Shown: positions 32,945-41,745 of the stretch, piece after piece
Position numbering within the stretch: position 1 is the first letter of the stretch
Layout of the letters: each line of letters opens with the position of its first letter
NCBI GenBank assembly: GCA_003697105.1
Contig: RFFQ01000170.1
Span: 1 to 55,172 of the forward strand
Reading direction: 5' to 3'
Source: Gemmatimonadota bacterium
GTDB lineage: Bacteria; 4572-55; J002
DNA length: 55,172 bases
Notes under the pieces: generated by a model
The model's input: only the letters and a program-made list of their open reading frames with translations
Told to the model about the DNA's origin: nothing
Databases searched by the model: none
Made by a program: the position numbers and the translations under genes

Positions 32945-33917
32945 GGACTGTTTCTATCCTCGCTTGAATAGACCGTAATGACAAACCTTCCTGAATGAAA
33001 AAGATGCCCCCCAGTGCCGAAACTACCCAAACCACCACCCGGTTTAAAAGCGCAACAGCCAGCCCCTGAGGTAACGCTACACCAAACATCGCAAGTGAGA
33101 CCGTGATAGTACCTTCCCGAATCCCCAAAGAACCCAACGTTACCGGTAACATCGAAACCAACGTCGTCAAAGACAAAACAACCACTAAATCCAAGAGATG
33201 AATATCTGCGCCAAAAGCACGTATAAAAAAATAAAATCGGAGTAACCGGGCAATATTGAATAAAACGGCAACGAAAAATGCGGAACTAAGCCGGGTGAAT
33301 GGAATACCAGCGATAATGTGCCGGAAAGAATCGTATTTCTCCCAGCCTAACCGGAGAAACCGGTCAAACCATGACTTTTTGAAAAGGAAAAAGTAACCCC
33401 CGATGAGGATGCCCAAACCTGCGCATACCAATAACCAGACGGGGTGAATGTTAACCTGCAAACTAAGTTGGTGCTGACGTGCGAGGTCAACAATCCGGTT
33501 GAAATCCATTAATACGATCAAACAACCCGCAGTGACCAATATCCCGAGTCCCATCAAGCGATCAAAAGAGATCAGAACAATGGGTTTCATCCATTCATCA
33601 TATTTTTGCCGGAGTGCAAATACCCGGTAGGCATCCCCACCGACATTGCTAAACAAAAAGTTGCTAAAAAATAGCCCAACAAAATAGAGCCTAAATACAA
33701 AACGGAATGATAACTCATATATTCTCAATAGGATATAAAGTCTTAGAATATCAAAGAACGTGGCACATATAAAAAAGACAAGCCCGATAAAAAAGGGTTG
33801 AAACCTTAAATTTCGGAAACTTTCAACGAGATTGCTGAAATTTACATGATAAATTAACCCGCCAAATAACCCCAGAACCAAGACGAGTTTAAGAATAAAA
33901 AAAACGTTTTTTTTCAT
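32931..33917 (-). CDS. LPG_synthase_TM / UPF0104 membrane protein (AglD-like flippase domain)
   Basis: 328 residues from the ATG at 33917. Eight or so membrane helices span the whole protein. Family signatures: 'SNFLFSNVGGDAYRVFALRQ' (about 85-104) and 'VVLSLTTLVSMLPVTLGSLGIREG' split across the second half, both typical of PF03706. Members are the transmembrane part of lysyl-PG synthases and the C-terminal part of archaeal AglD. In glycan loci they are suspected of moving lipid-linked sugars. It overlaps the upstream methyltransferase by 29 nt and wecE by 14 nt, so it is tightly coupled. Confidence 0.88.
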   Translation of the reverse strand: MKKNVFFILKLVLVLGLFGGLIYHVNFSNLVESFRNLRFQPFFIGLVFFICATFFDILRLYILLRIYELSFRFVFRLYFVGLFFSNFLFSNVGGDAYRVFALRQKYDEWMKPIVLISFDRLMGLGILVTAGCLIVLMDFNRIVDLARQHQLSLQVNIHPVWLLVCAGLGILIGGYFFLFKKSWFDRFLRLGWEKYDSFRHIIAGIPFTRLSSAFFVAVLFNIARLLRFYFFIRAFGADIHLLDLVVVLSLTTLVSMLPVTLGSLGIREGTITVSLAMFGVALPQGLAVALLNRVVVWVVSALGGIFFIQEGLSLRSIQARIETVHDPV

Positions 33918-34755
33918 GTGGGCATTCGTTTTTTCGGGCAACAAATAGACAGCTCGTCCCGGTTGGGATCGTCTTTCCCTGTTTAATTTTAGCAAGTTCC
34001 GGGCGTAGCAACCGGCGAATCAGTTTAGAATCTACACCGCCAGACGTACCATGTTCGGATGTACTCGATAATAACCGGTTATTCCGGAAGAGTCTCAACC
34101 GGAAGGGGAGTGTCCGTAGCAGAAAAATCGGAACAATTAACGGCTGAAAAAAATAGGTAAAAAACACCATTTCGAATCGATCCAGTAAGCATTTTTGTAA
34201 CGTTTTGAAGGTGTAACGCCGGAAATGACCCGCCCGAACATCACTAAATGACCAGAGCCACGAGTACGCGGGTACCGTGCCATAAATAAGCCCGTGATCC
34301 GTTAAAATGGTGTGAATCAATTGAATAAAGCGGTCGTCATCTGGAATATGTTCCAGCACATCAAAAAATCCGACCGCACTCACCGATTTCGCCGGGAAAT
34401 GGGCATCTTCTAGTGTACTACAAATCACATTTGGGATTTGGCGATACGTTTTAGCATTGAACGCACCCGTAGCCCCCGGTTCGAGTAAGATAGCCTCCAC
34501 CCCATCGTCCAAGAGGCGGCGTGTAACAAACCCGTTCCCCCCACCGACATCCAACAAGATACCAGTTGGCGGGAATCGACGTACAATCGTTGAGATGCAC
34601 TCATTACGGTGTTGGAACCAAAACGAATCATCTTCAATTTGAAAACAATTCAGATTACCATCTTCAGGATATGAGATGGCAGACGTACTCCTCTCACTTC
34701 GCCAAATTCCGAGATCATCTTGATATAAATTTGGATTTAATTGATTTACATTCAT
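33889..34755 (-). CDS. class I SAM-dependent methyltransferase of the glycan island
   Basis: 288 residues. Motif I is GILLDVGGGNGFVTRRLLDD (about 64-84). Then come 'ILLEPGATGAFNAK' and 'FFDVLEHIPDDDRFI', the Methyltransf_23/11 arrangement, and 'GTVPAYSWLWSFSDVRAGHF' seen in sugar- and lipid-glycan methyltransferases. A hydrophobic patch at about 213-235 could touch the membrane. The product is probably an O-methylated sugar or lipid carrier. It overlaps the flippase-like gene by 29 nt. Confidence 0.85.
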   Translation of the reverse strand: MNVNQLNPNLYQDDLGIWRSERSTSAISYPEDGNLNCFQIEDDSFWFQHRNECISTIVRRFPPTGILLDVGGGNGFVTRRLLDDGVEAILLEPGATGAFNAKTYRQIPNVICSTLEDAHFPAKSVSAVGFFDVLEHIPDDDRFIQLIHTILTDHGLIYGTVPAYSWLWSFSDVRAGHFRRYTFKTLQKCLLDRFEMVFFTYFFQPLIVPIFLLRTLPFRLRLFRNNRLLSSTSEHGTSGGVDSKLIRRLLRPELAKIKQGKTIPTGTSCLFVARKNECPHEKKRFFYS

Positions 34756-34788
34756 CTTGAAGTTCTGAAGTATTGCGCACTACATGGT

Positions 34789-35685
34789 TTAAGCAAGCGG
34801 TACAGGACGCCCATCCCCTAAAATGACAGGCGAGTTCTGAAAAAGTTCATCTACATAGCGGTCATCGGAATGGAACATCTCCGCAACTCGCTGGTAATCC
34901 CTTTCGGAGTATTTATCTTCAGTGGGTGGTTTTGGCGCTGTTGAAGTTTGGGTAGAACCCAAATAATCAAACCAATTTCGGACAACGCGAAGAACCGGTG
35001 CCGGCATAGTTTTGATTAGGGCATCCACAACACCCCGTTTTTGCAACAGGCGGTCAAACCACTCAATCCGGCGACGACCCCGCGCATTTATTTTTTTATT
35101 GGTGTAATTTCCTTCTTCAAAATAAGGGGGAACACCGATAAACCGTTCAAGCGCTTGCAACAAGGCTAAGGAATGCGTGCCTAAAATGGAAAAATCGTAT
35201 AAAAACAAGTTTGAGCCAAATTCATCCCGAAAGCGGGAGATGGTATTGCGAATTTTACCATCATCAAAATTAAAAATGACCTGTTTTCCTTCGCGTTCTA
35301 CCGTGCACCCATTTAAAAATTCTTGGAACGGCGGCACCACAAAATTTCCGTCGTATTGTTCGTATAAGGAAAAAATCCATTCAGTCGGTTTTCGGATCCC
35401 CAGAATAATTTTGGAATCTGGGTTAAAGTCTAAGATGCGGTCAATCGCTCGTGGGTCCATGAAATAATTTCCACAAATATCAATTGCCATTTGGTTATCC
35501 CGCATGTCAGTGAAAAAATTTAGATACCATTCCAACCCATTATCAAAATTATAAGCAAAATACGCCAGCTCCTTACGCTGAGGTACGTAGATATGCGGGT
35601 GCTTTTGAAGATTATGATATAAAAAGGTCGTCCCAGATCGGGACATCCCAGCATGAATTACAATCCGATTTCGATCTACCATCAT
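34789..35685 (-). CDS. sulfotransferase (PAPS-dependent), first
   Basis: 298 residues (a second ATG follows immediately). The 5'-phosphosulfate loop is HAGMSRSGTTFLYHNLQKHP (about 11-30). The 3'-phosphate motif is 'ILGIRKPTEWIFSLYEQY' (about 94-111). It would transfer sulfate from PAPS to a hydroxyl or amine, here most likely on the island's glycan. It is 21 nt from a second, only distantly similar sulfotransferase. No PAPS-synthesis genes are nearby. Confidence 0.88.
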   Translation of the reverse strand: MMVDRNRIVIHAGMSRSGTTFLYHNLQKHPHIYVPQRKELAYFAYNFDNGLEWYLNFFTDMRDNQMAIDICGNYFMDPRAIDRILDFNPDSKIILGIRKPTEWIFSLYEQYDGNFVVPPFQEFLNGCTVEREGKQVIFNFDDGKIRNTISRFRDEFGSNLFLYDFSILGTHSLALLQALERFIGVPPYFEEGNYTNKKINARGRRRIEWFDRLLQKRGVVDALIKTMPAPVLRVVRNWFDYLGSTQTSTAPKPPTEDKYSERDYQRVAEMFHSDDRYVDELFQNSPVILGDGRPVPLA

Positions 35686-35706
35686 GTGATACCTATCCTG
35701 TTGAAA

Positions 35707-36840
35707 TTATAAAACAGATTTCAGCGTATAAAAGACATCTTCAAATAAAAAATAAGCCGTATGGTGGGGTAATAACTCAGATTCATTACAGAGGAGTTGG
35801 ATTCGAGTTTGTTCCTGAGCAACATGCACCGGGTCTGTGCTATAATTTAGCGAAAAATGGGCACGTTGAATGGACACCGGTTCCGTAAACGAACGGGGGT
35901 CATAACTGGTTTTGATGTCAGGGTACATTAACGGATATTCCAGAGCCAGCATCTCGGGGAAACAGGTATATTCGGTATATTGGATGAGGTCCGGCGGCAA
36001 TAGGGCTTGATATTTCCCCACGGATTGAGGCGTTACTCCCGCTACCGGTTGAAATGAGGAGTTCCCCATCCACGGTTCACCATTTTGATCCAAAATGCCC
36101 GCCTGAAATAGATCAGAAGGAAAGCTTGCGATCTCCAGCCAATTCGCCAGTCGGTTGAGCATCTCCACCGGCTTCGCTACGATATCCTCATACCGCACCC
36201 AGACAAAGTTTGGGTGGTGTTGCAGGTGCAACGCATACGCCACACTTTTACGCCAATTTCGGAGATTAAATAAGGTGGGGCGTGCGCTCCCAATATAGGT
36301 CTTTCCGTTTCCATAACCCATCGAGGTCAGTACATCGCGCGGATCACGAATTACAATCAAACATTTAAAGCCCTGATCGAGGAGAAACGGTAAAAATTCC
36401 TCACAAAGGACCTCTTTTGAGCCTACATATTCTACAGATTTTCCCTTTTGGCGAAAGAAATATAAAAACGCCTTAAAAATGTGGAGCCACACCCCCTTAG
36501 TAAGATGATCGATAAAATCAGAGAGACGATCCAACCTTGTGTTTTGCCCAGTGTACCCTTCCATCGCGATAAATAGACGTTCTACTTGATGCGGCGTCAA
36601 CGTATAATCCTGTAAAAAGCGATGGAATTGATCCAGAGTATATCGAGTTTCTAAGAAGCCATGCGTCAGCGCATAATATTCATCTTCACCACATTCTTGG
36701 CGGAGAAAATCACGTTTGGCTTGAATAAATAAATACGGGAAGGGTTGCGATAACACCGATAGTTGAGGATGGTTACAGAGTAATTTATCCAGCAAGGTTG
36801 TCCCCGACCGTAACATCCCCGTGAGGAAAAGATACTTCAT
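35707..36840 (-). CDS. sulfotransferase (PAPS-dependent), second
   Basis: 377 residues. The 5'-PSB loop is LTGMLRSGTTLLDKLLCNHP (about 6-25) and the 3'-PB motif 'LIVIRDPRDVLTSMGYG' (about 159-175), the Sulfotransfer_3 arrangement. 'FVWVRYEDIVAKPVEMLNRL' is also typical. The start overlaps the stop of the GT2 gene by 4 nt (ATGA), so it is translated together with the glycan assembly enzymes. The two sulfotransferases are quite different in sequence, suggesting two acceptor positions. Confidence 0.9.
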   Translation of the reverse strand: MKYLFLTGMLRSGTTLLDKLLCNHPQLSVLSQPFPYLFIQAKRDFLRQECGEDEYYALTHGFLETRYTLDQFHRFLQDYTLTPHQVERLFIAMEGYTGQNTRLDRLSDFIDHLTKGVWLHIFKAFLYFFRQKGKSVEYVGSKEVLCEEFLPFLLDQGFKCLIVIRDPRDVLTSMGYGNGKTYIGSARPTLFNLRNWRKSVAYALHLQHHPNFVWVRYEDIVAKPVEMLNRLANWLEIASFPSDLFQAGILDQNGEPWMGNSSFQPVAGVTPQSVGKYQALLPPDLIQYTEYTCFPEMLALEYPLMYPDIKTSYDPRSFTEPVSIQRAHFSLNYSTDPVHVAQEQTRIQLLCNESELLPHHTAYFLFEDVFYTLKSVL

Positions 36841-37784
36841 GCCTCCAATCCTTGCTGCTGGCGGATCACATAGGTGGGTTTATGTTCTACACCGGATATA
36901 ATACGGAGAAGGTATTCGCCAATCACACCAATCGCAAACAGCAATAGCCCTCCGATAAATAAAATGGTTACCATCAGCGAAGACCAGCCCGCAATGGCGA
37001 CCCCCCAAACCACCTTTTTAATCAGGATATAAAGCGCCAGCAAAAAGCTAAATAGAGAAATTGTAATACCGATATAGCCAATTGATTTTAATAAAAAGGC
37101 AGAATTATTGATAATCAAATTACTAAATACACGGACCAACTTACCAAAGGTATATCCGGTTTTACCTTCTTTCCGTTTCCCATGTTCTGCCGGCACGCCC
37201 ACAATATCCTTGCTGACATAAAACATCAATGCCGGAATAAATGGATTGGGGGTATGAATGGTGAGCATAGCGTCAATGACGGATCGCCGGATTAACCGGA
37301 ATGAGGACAGTTGAATATGCTTGGGTTTGCCAATTAAAATATGGTCAAACCAACCTTTTAATTTGCTGGTGATACGCTTAAAAGCACTATGGTACTTTTT
37401 GCGAAATTCAATAATGACAATATCATGATGTTGCTGGGCAATCAGTTTGGGAATATCTTCGGGGTAATGTTGTAAATCATCATCCATGGTAATGATATAA
37501 TCGCCGCGGGCACGTGCCATTCCGCAAAGTGTCGCCGCTTGCTGACCAAAATTCCGCATTAACTGAATAATTCGGATGTGCGAATTGGATTGAGCCAATT
37601 GGGTTAATACCCGCCAGGTCTCTGGACTGGGCGAAGCATCATCAATAAATATTAATTCATAATCCGCCGCTGGTAGTTGTTCAAAAACGGCATGGACCCG
37701 ATCCGAAAGTTCGACCAAACTCTGCGCAGTGTTGTAAACCGGAACCACTATCGAATAAAGGGTAGAGGGGGCAGATGCGTTCAT
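36837..37784 (-). CDS. GT2 polyprenyl-phosphate glycosyltransferase (GtrB/ArnC/DPM1-like)
   Basis: 315 residues. The GT-A domain opens YSIVVPVYNTAQSLVELSDR, has 'IFIDDASPSPETW' and the DxD motif in 'IITMDDDLQHYPEDIPKLI' (about 94-112). Two C-terminal transmembrane helices (about 231-255 and 264-290) are the GtrB/ArnC layout. It probably loads a sugar onto undecaprenyl- or dolichyl-type phosphate, giving a donor for transfer on the outer face. It overlaps both neighbours by 4 nt. Confidence 0.92.
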   Translation of the reverse strand: MNASAPSTLYSIVVPVYNTAQSLVELSDRVHAVFEQLPAADYELIFIDDASPSPETWRVLTQLAQSNSHIRIIQLMRNFGQQAATLCGMARARGDYIITMDDDLQHYPEDIPKLIAQQHHDIVIIEFRKKYHSAFKRITSKLKGWFDHILIGKPKHIQLSSFRLIRRSVIDAMLTIHTPNPFIPALMFYVSKDIVGVPAEHGKRKEGKTGYTFGKLVRVFSNLIINNSAFLLKSIGYIGITISLFSFLLALYILIKKVVWGVAIAGWSSLMVTILFIGGLLLFAIGVIGEYLLRIISGVEHKPTYVIRQQQGLEA

Positions 37785-38479
37785 GAGTGGGAAAAGCTTT
37801 TCATGTACTTTGTGGCGTCCGGTCCCGTATTGAAAATCAGGTCAATAATACTGACCTCATGGGCAAACGGCGGATACAACTGGGGATATTCAGGGTAACC
37901 GGAATAATCCATCCATTCTAACTGTATGTTCTCCGAACGAAATACTTCCTCGGATAGATAGGCTTTAGCGGCGGGTCCCGAGAGATAACTTGTCGCGTTG
38001 ACTTTTTTGAGTAGTTCAATGACACGTTCGGCTTTTTTGTGGGTTAAAGCATAATTTTCGGAGTTATCAAATTCAGTCGTGATCCCCAATATATGGTGGC
38101 TGATAAATTTAATAAAAGTTTGATTTAATTCGGATAATCTCCGCCACGTCTGCCCCCAATAAAAATCTTTGATGACCGGTGCGTACTGTTTGAAAAAGGG
38201 TGCTTTGGAATAATTCGCTTCAATAATATTCCAATGTTTGCGTTGCCATGAAGAATCCCGCAACTCAACTTCATTGATCAACCGGTGTTCATCCGTACCA
38301 CACGGGATTGACAACCATTTTAGCCCTTGGGGAGTTTTTATTCGATTCCGATTGCGCCAATCCAGCTTTGTATATTGGAGGTCATCATGAAAAATAAAGA
38401 GATCGACCTGATTAATAATGTCAAAATATCCTTTCCACGGGATATAATTGGACTGGAGAATTGCCACTTTTTTACCCAT
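37781..38479 (-). CDS. WbqC family protein
   Basis: 232 residues. Signature 'AILQSNYIPWKGYFDIINQ' at the start and 'DLFIFHDDLQYTKLDWRNRN', both characteristic of the family. WbqC-like proteins are found in O-antigen and other surface-sugar loci, but their reaction is not settled. Soluble. It starts 9 nt after the STT3-like gene and overlaps the GT2 gene by 4 nt. Confidence 0.93.
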   Translation of the reverse strand: MGKKVAILQSNYIPWKGYFDIINQVDLFIFHDDLQYTKLDWRNRNRIKTPQGLKWLSIPCGTDEHRLINEVELRDSSWQRKHWNIIEANYSKAPFFKQYAPVIKDFYWGQTWRRLSELNQTFIKFISHHILGITTEFDNSENYALTHKKAERVIELLKKVNATSYLSGPAAKAYLSEEVFRSENIQLEWMDYSGYPEYPQLYPPFAHEVSIIDLIFNTGPDATKYMKSFSHS

Positions 38480-38488
38480 CAGTTCATC

Positions 38489-40687
38489 TCATCTCAAATC
38501 AAATTGCAAAAAGCCGGCATTCTGAATCATCTCTTCCGTGACTTCAAACGTAACGGTGTCCTGTTCGGTGGTGACCGTGTACGGACCCGCCGTTGTAATA
38601 TCAGACATATTCACTGACAAATCAACCGTCGCATAGGGAACAACCGTTTGAACGATGCCGGTACTATCAGCAACCAGATGTTGTTGATATTCATAATGAC
38701 TACCGGTATTTGTCGTTAAGGGAGCAGTTAGTTTTAAGGATGCCTCCGGTAGCGTGTGGAATACCAGTTTGGCACCCGGCACCCGCTCATAAACTAAATA
38801 AGCCACATAAGAACCGGTGACTACCTCATTTGTCATCAAGTATGAACTTTCAAACACAAGCCGAAAATGCGATAAACCTTGCAATTGGTCTTTATCCAAA
38901 AGATACTGATGCCCTTTCATTTCCCCTAACGCGGTACCCATTGTTCGATAAAAGCGATCATAAAGCTCAAATTGAACATACCCTTCTTCGCTTTCATCAC
39001 TATCAAAATAATCCTGCTGCAGACGACCTTCTTTTTCCAAAGACTCAAAAACCCGGTAGGAATAAAAGAAGGAACCGGGTACCATCACATACCGAACATT
39101 TAAATCTTGGCATAACTGGTATGCTTCAGATTCATCTTCGGAAAGCAAAAAGGTATGGTATGCTCGATTACCGGCACTTTCCATCCGCATGTTGCTACCG
39201 GTAGTCGGTCGGTGCGCATGAAAAATAATGGAAAACCCATCGTTATAATGGGTCAAAATACCATATTCCGGGACATGCTCGGAAGTATAATAGCAACAGG
39301 TTGGGGGAGTATGCTCTTTTAGCCACGCTCCAACTTCATTAATGGCTTCGTAATGTGCGGGTTTAAAGATAATTTTGATGGAATAATAGCCCATAGCCAG
39401 AATCGATACAAACCCAATCAGGAAAAAAATCGCTACCCGAGACCGTATCCGGTCGGTACTATCTAGTTCCTGATATATATCCCAGAGTTTCACCATCACA
39501 AACGCCAGCAATAGAGCTAAAACCAGCGAAAACCCCTCGGCAAACCGGAACCCTTGGATGGCTAACGCACCAAATAAGATGCTCCAGATACAGAACAATA
39601 ACACGAGTTTTCGGTTATTCAGTTGGTAAAAAAGAAAACCCAATATAAACGGTAAAGAAACAACACTATATGAAAAATGCTGGAAAAACTCATCGGCACT
39701 CAGGTTTTCAAATTCTAAAATGGAAGTACCCGCCACAAAGTTAGCCCCCCCCATCACGGACTCAAGCACCTGACTCATAAATAGAATGACAACACCGATC
39801 AACATCACGTTAATGATAATCAGATTAGCGGGACGAACCTGTAGATATAAGCGATAGAGGAATAACGCCAGAAAGGTATAAAAAAACAGCAAAAAATGAA
39901 GACCCGAAAGCTGGTTAAAAATAAAGCGATCCAAATGGACAGACGTATCCAAAAGATAATAGGGTAAGATACTTACGCATGTGATAAAAAATCCCAGAGC
40001 CATAAACGACGTGAACGCTTTATGCTCCTTAAAAAAGAAAAAATACAGATAGATAAAAATCAAAAAAATGGTGAGAAAAACAACAATAAAGGTAAAGTTT
40101 AGTAAGGCAAGCGTAAGTGATATACCGAAAACAACCGCCCACCGGATGGCTTTCCACTCACTTTGAATCCCTTTTACCATTGACAAAACAAGACTCATAT
40201 AAAAGATGGCTTCAATACAGTGATGATCGGGGCGTCCAAATAACACGTATGCCAAATGGGGGGAAAAGAACATGAATAAAACTGCCGCCCAAAATCCGGT
40301 GCGGCGGTCCGCAATCGTTTTTCCGAGGTAATATAGTAACCAAATGGAAAAAATATTCATTAATGGAGGTACAACCGCTGCCGCCCATTCAAACTTTTCA
40401 CCAACGGGGTCTCCTAAGGTCAACAGAAAGGTGAGGCCGGCAAGTAAATAACTAAAAAGATGTTGCCGCATCGGCAACCCTTCGGGATAGTTATTATAGA
40501 AATCCAACGGCGCAATATACCCTTGATGCAGGATCATCTGGGCATGCCTCATATGATAATACCCATCAAATCCATAAAAGGTTAAAACGCCATTTTGGAC
40601 AAGGATTACATAATAGAGAGCGGGTAAGAAGAAAGCAAGAAGAGCTAAAAGAAGGTAAACAACTGGTTCCGTCCGATCATTAGCCAT
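38489..40687 (-). CDS. STT3/AglB-like oligosaccharyltransferase, divergent
   Basis: 732 residues: about 12 membrane helices (to about 455) then a globular extracytoplasmic domain. The first catalytic motif is FYGFDGYYHMRHAQMI (Asp41). The second is FGRPDHHCIEAIF (about 152), matching the 'G-x-x-D-H-H-x-x-E' STT3/AglB pattern. The soluble-domain WWDYG signature that holds the acceptor Ser/Thr is not present; 'VPEYGILTHYNDGF' is in the same place. It would move a lipid-linked glycan to protein asparagine. It lies 23 nt after a pilin-like gene. Such enzymes are rare in bacteria outside epsilon-proteobacteria and some deltaproteobacteria and candidate phyla. A GT-C enzyme with another acceptor remains possible. 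Confidence 0.85.
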   Translation of the reverse strand: MANDRTEPVVYLLLALLAFFLPALYYVILVQNGVLTFYGFDGYYHMRHAQMILHQGYIAPLDFYNNYPEGLPMRQHLFSYLLAGLTFLLTLGDPVGEKFEWAAAVVPPLMNIFSIWLLYYLGKTIADRRTGFWAAVLFMFFSPHLAYVLFGRPDHHCIEAIFYMSLVLSMVKGIQSEWKAIRWAVVFGISLTLALLNFTFIVVFLTIFLIFIYLYFFFFKEHKAFTSFMALGFFITCVSILPYYLLDTSVHLDRFIFNQLSGLHFLLFFYTFLALFLYRLYLQVRPANLIIINVMLIGVVILFMSQVLESVMGGANFVAGTSILEFENLSADEFFQHFSYSVVSLPFILGFLFYQLNNRKLVLLFCIWSILFGALAIQGFRFAEGFSLVLALLLAFVMVKLWDIYQELDSTDRIRSRVAIFFLIGFVSILAMGYYSIKIIFKPAHYEAINEVGAWLKEHTPPTCCYYTSEHVPEYGILTHYNDGFSIIFHAHRPTTGSNMRMESAGNRAYHTFLLSEDESEAYQLCQDLNVRYVMVPGSFFYSYRVFESLEKEGRLQQDYFDSDESEEGYVQFELYDRFYRTMGTALGEMKGHQYLLDKDQLQGLSHFRLVFESSYLMTNEVVTGSYVAYLVYERVPGAKLVFHTLPEASLKLTAPLTTNTGSHYEYQQHLVADSTGIVQTVVPYATVDLSVNMSDITTAGPYTVTTEQDTVTFEVTEEMIQNAGFLQFDLR

Positions 40688-40710
40688 ATGGGTCTAGTTT
40701 ATAAAAGTTA

Positions 40711-41166
40711 TTAATCATTGGTGTATTGATAATCCAACGCATGGCAAGGAAACTTATCATACTCCGCATCCGGCGGATCATAGGGCCACGGGTCTCCGTT
40801 ATCGGGCCGGACCCCAGGACCTAAAGGCGACCAGACAATAATATTCCCCGTAGAGACATCCCCCCAAATTCCATATTGCTGCCCCGGTTTACCACCAGCA
40901 ACTTCAGGTATCTTGGTAAAATGATGTGCGTTGATCAGGTTTGTCCAACCGTCCGTACTACCATCCACATTTTGCTGGGTAAACTGCATGTACAATTCAA
41001 TCTGGAGAACGATTTCGCGCATGTCCTTTTTAGCTCGGGCACACAATGCTTTCTGCTGAACCGTACCAAATGAACGGATCGCAATGGTAGCAAGCACGCC
41101 GAGAATAACTAAGACAATAATGAGTTCGACGATAGTAAAACCGACAGATCGTTTCATCATGAGCAT
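40711..41166 (-). CDS. type IV pilin-like protein, second
   Basis: 151 residues; several in-frame starts (GTG 41169, ATG 41166, 41160, 41157) cannot be separated because no clear ribosome site exists. The class III signal is short, with cleavage G|FTIVE, so Phe at +1 and Glu at +5. Then comes the hydrophobic helix (LIIVLVILGVLATIAIRSFG). The C-terminal region has 'CARAKKDMREIVLQIELYMQ', like pseudopilins. Cys in the stalk and near the end could pair. No N-x-S/T sequon is present. It lies between the pilin and the STT3-like gene. Confidence 0.85.
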   Translation of the reverse strand: MLMMKRSVGFTIVELIIVLVILGVLATIAIRSFGTVQQKALCARAKKDMREIVLQIELYMQFTQQNVDGSTDGWTNLINAHHFTKIPEVAGGKPGQQYGIWGDVSTGNIIVWSPLGPGVRPDNGDPWPYDPPDAEYDKFPCHALDYQYTND

Positions 41167-41181
41167 CACGATTAAATAGGA

Positions 41182-41216
41182 ACAAGAAAGGGTAGGTTTG
41201 TTTAGAACCTACCCTT
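41182..41216 (-). terminator. terminator between pilin and pilin-like genes
   Basis: On the minus strand AAGGGTAGGTT pairs with AACCTACCCTT (plus coordinates 41206-41216 and 41188-41198) across a 7-nt loop, followed by TCTTGTT. It would make the pilin message abundant, with partial read-through to the genes downstream. Confidence 0.75.
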
Positions 41217-41253
41217 GCTTCTACGTGAACAAAACGCTAGTTCGTCCAATTAA

Positions 41254-41652
41254 TTATTGCAACACACAGCACTTACCAACACCATTGTTTGCGGCAGCAA
41301 CGTTGATCTTACCATTAGCAATACTTGTAGAGATCACATAAGCAGTGGCATTGCTGTCATTGTTGAACGGATTCGCCGGGATCGACTTCAGATACGGGCC
41401 ATCATAGCCAGACGGACCCGTTGCGGCTACTAAATTCGCCACACTCGAAACATCGGCGCTGGTATCGGTCATGTACTTGTTAGCCGCGTCCAAAATCTGC
41501 TTCAGGTTAGCAATACAAGCTTTGCACTTCGCTTTATTCTGAACTTTCAGGAAGTTCGGAATCGCGATAGCGGCAAGGATACCGATGATGACCACAACAA
41601 TCATCAACTCGATGAGCGTGAAACCGCTCTTGCTATTACGAAAGTTCTTCAT
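41254..41652 (-). CDS. type IV major pilin
   Basis: 132 residues from the ATG at 41652 (AAGGAGGATGTCTC upstream, a very strong site). The leader KNFRNSKSG is cut before FTLIELMIVVVIIGILAAIA, with Glu at +5. The mature protein is about 122 residues, with Cys pairs (KCKACIANL; C-terminal GKCCVLQ) probably forming a loop. It carries D-S-N-A-T near residue 103, an extended bacterial N-glycosylation sequon, overlapped by N-D-S. The pilin has a sigma-54-like promoter at 41746-41762. No pilus assembly genes (pilB, C, D, Q) are in the window. Confidence 0.93.
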   Translation of the reverse strand: MKNFRNSKSGFTLIELMIVVVIIGILAAIAIPNFLKVQNKAKCKACIANLKQILDAANKYMTDTSADVSSVANLVAATGPSGYDGPYLKSIPANPFNNDSNATAYVISTSIANGKINVAAANNGVGKCCVLQ

Positions 41653-41745
41653 GAGACATCCTCCTTGAAGATTGAAGAAAAGTGAATTGAGAAAGAATTT
41701 ACACATCGGTGTTTTTTTATTTCCACCATCTGGGCAAGGAGAAAC

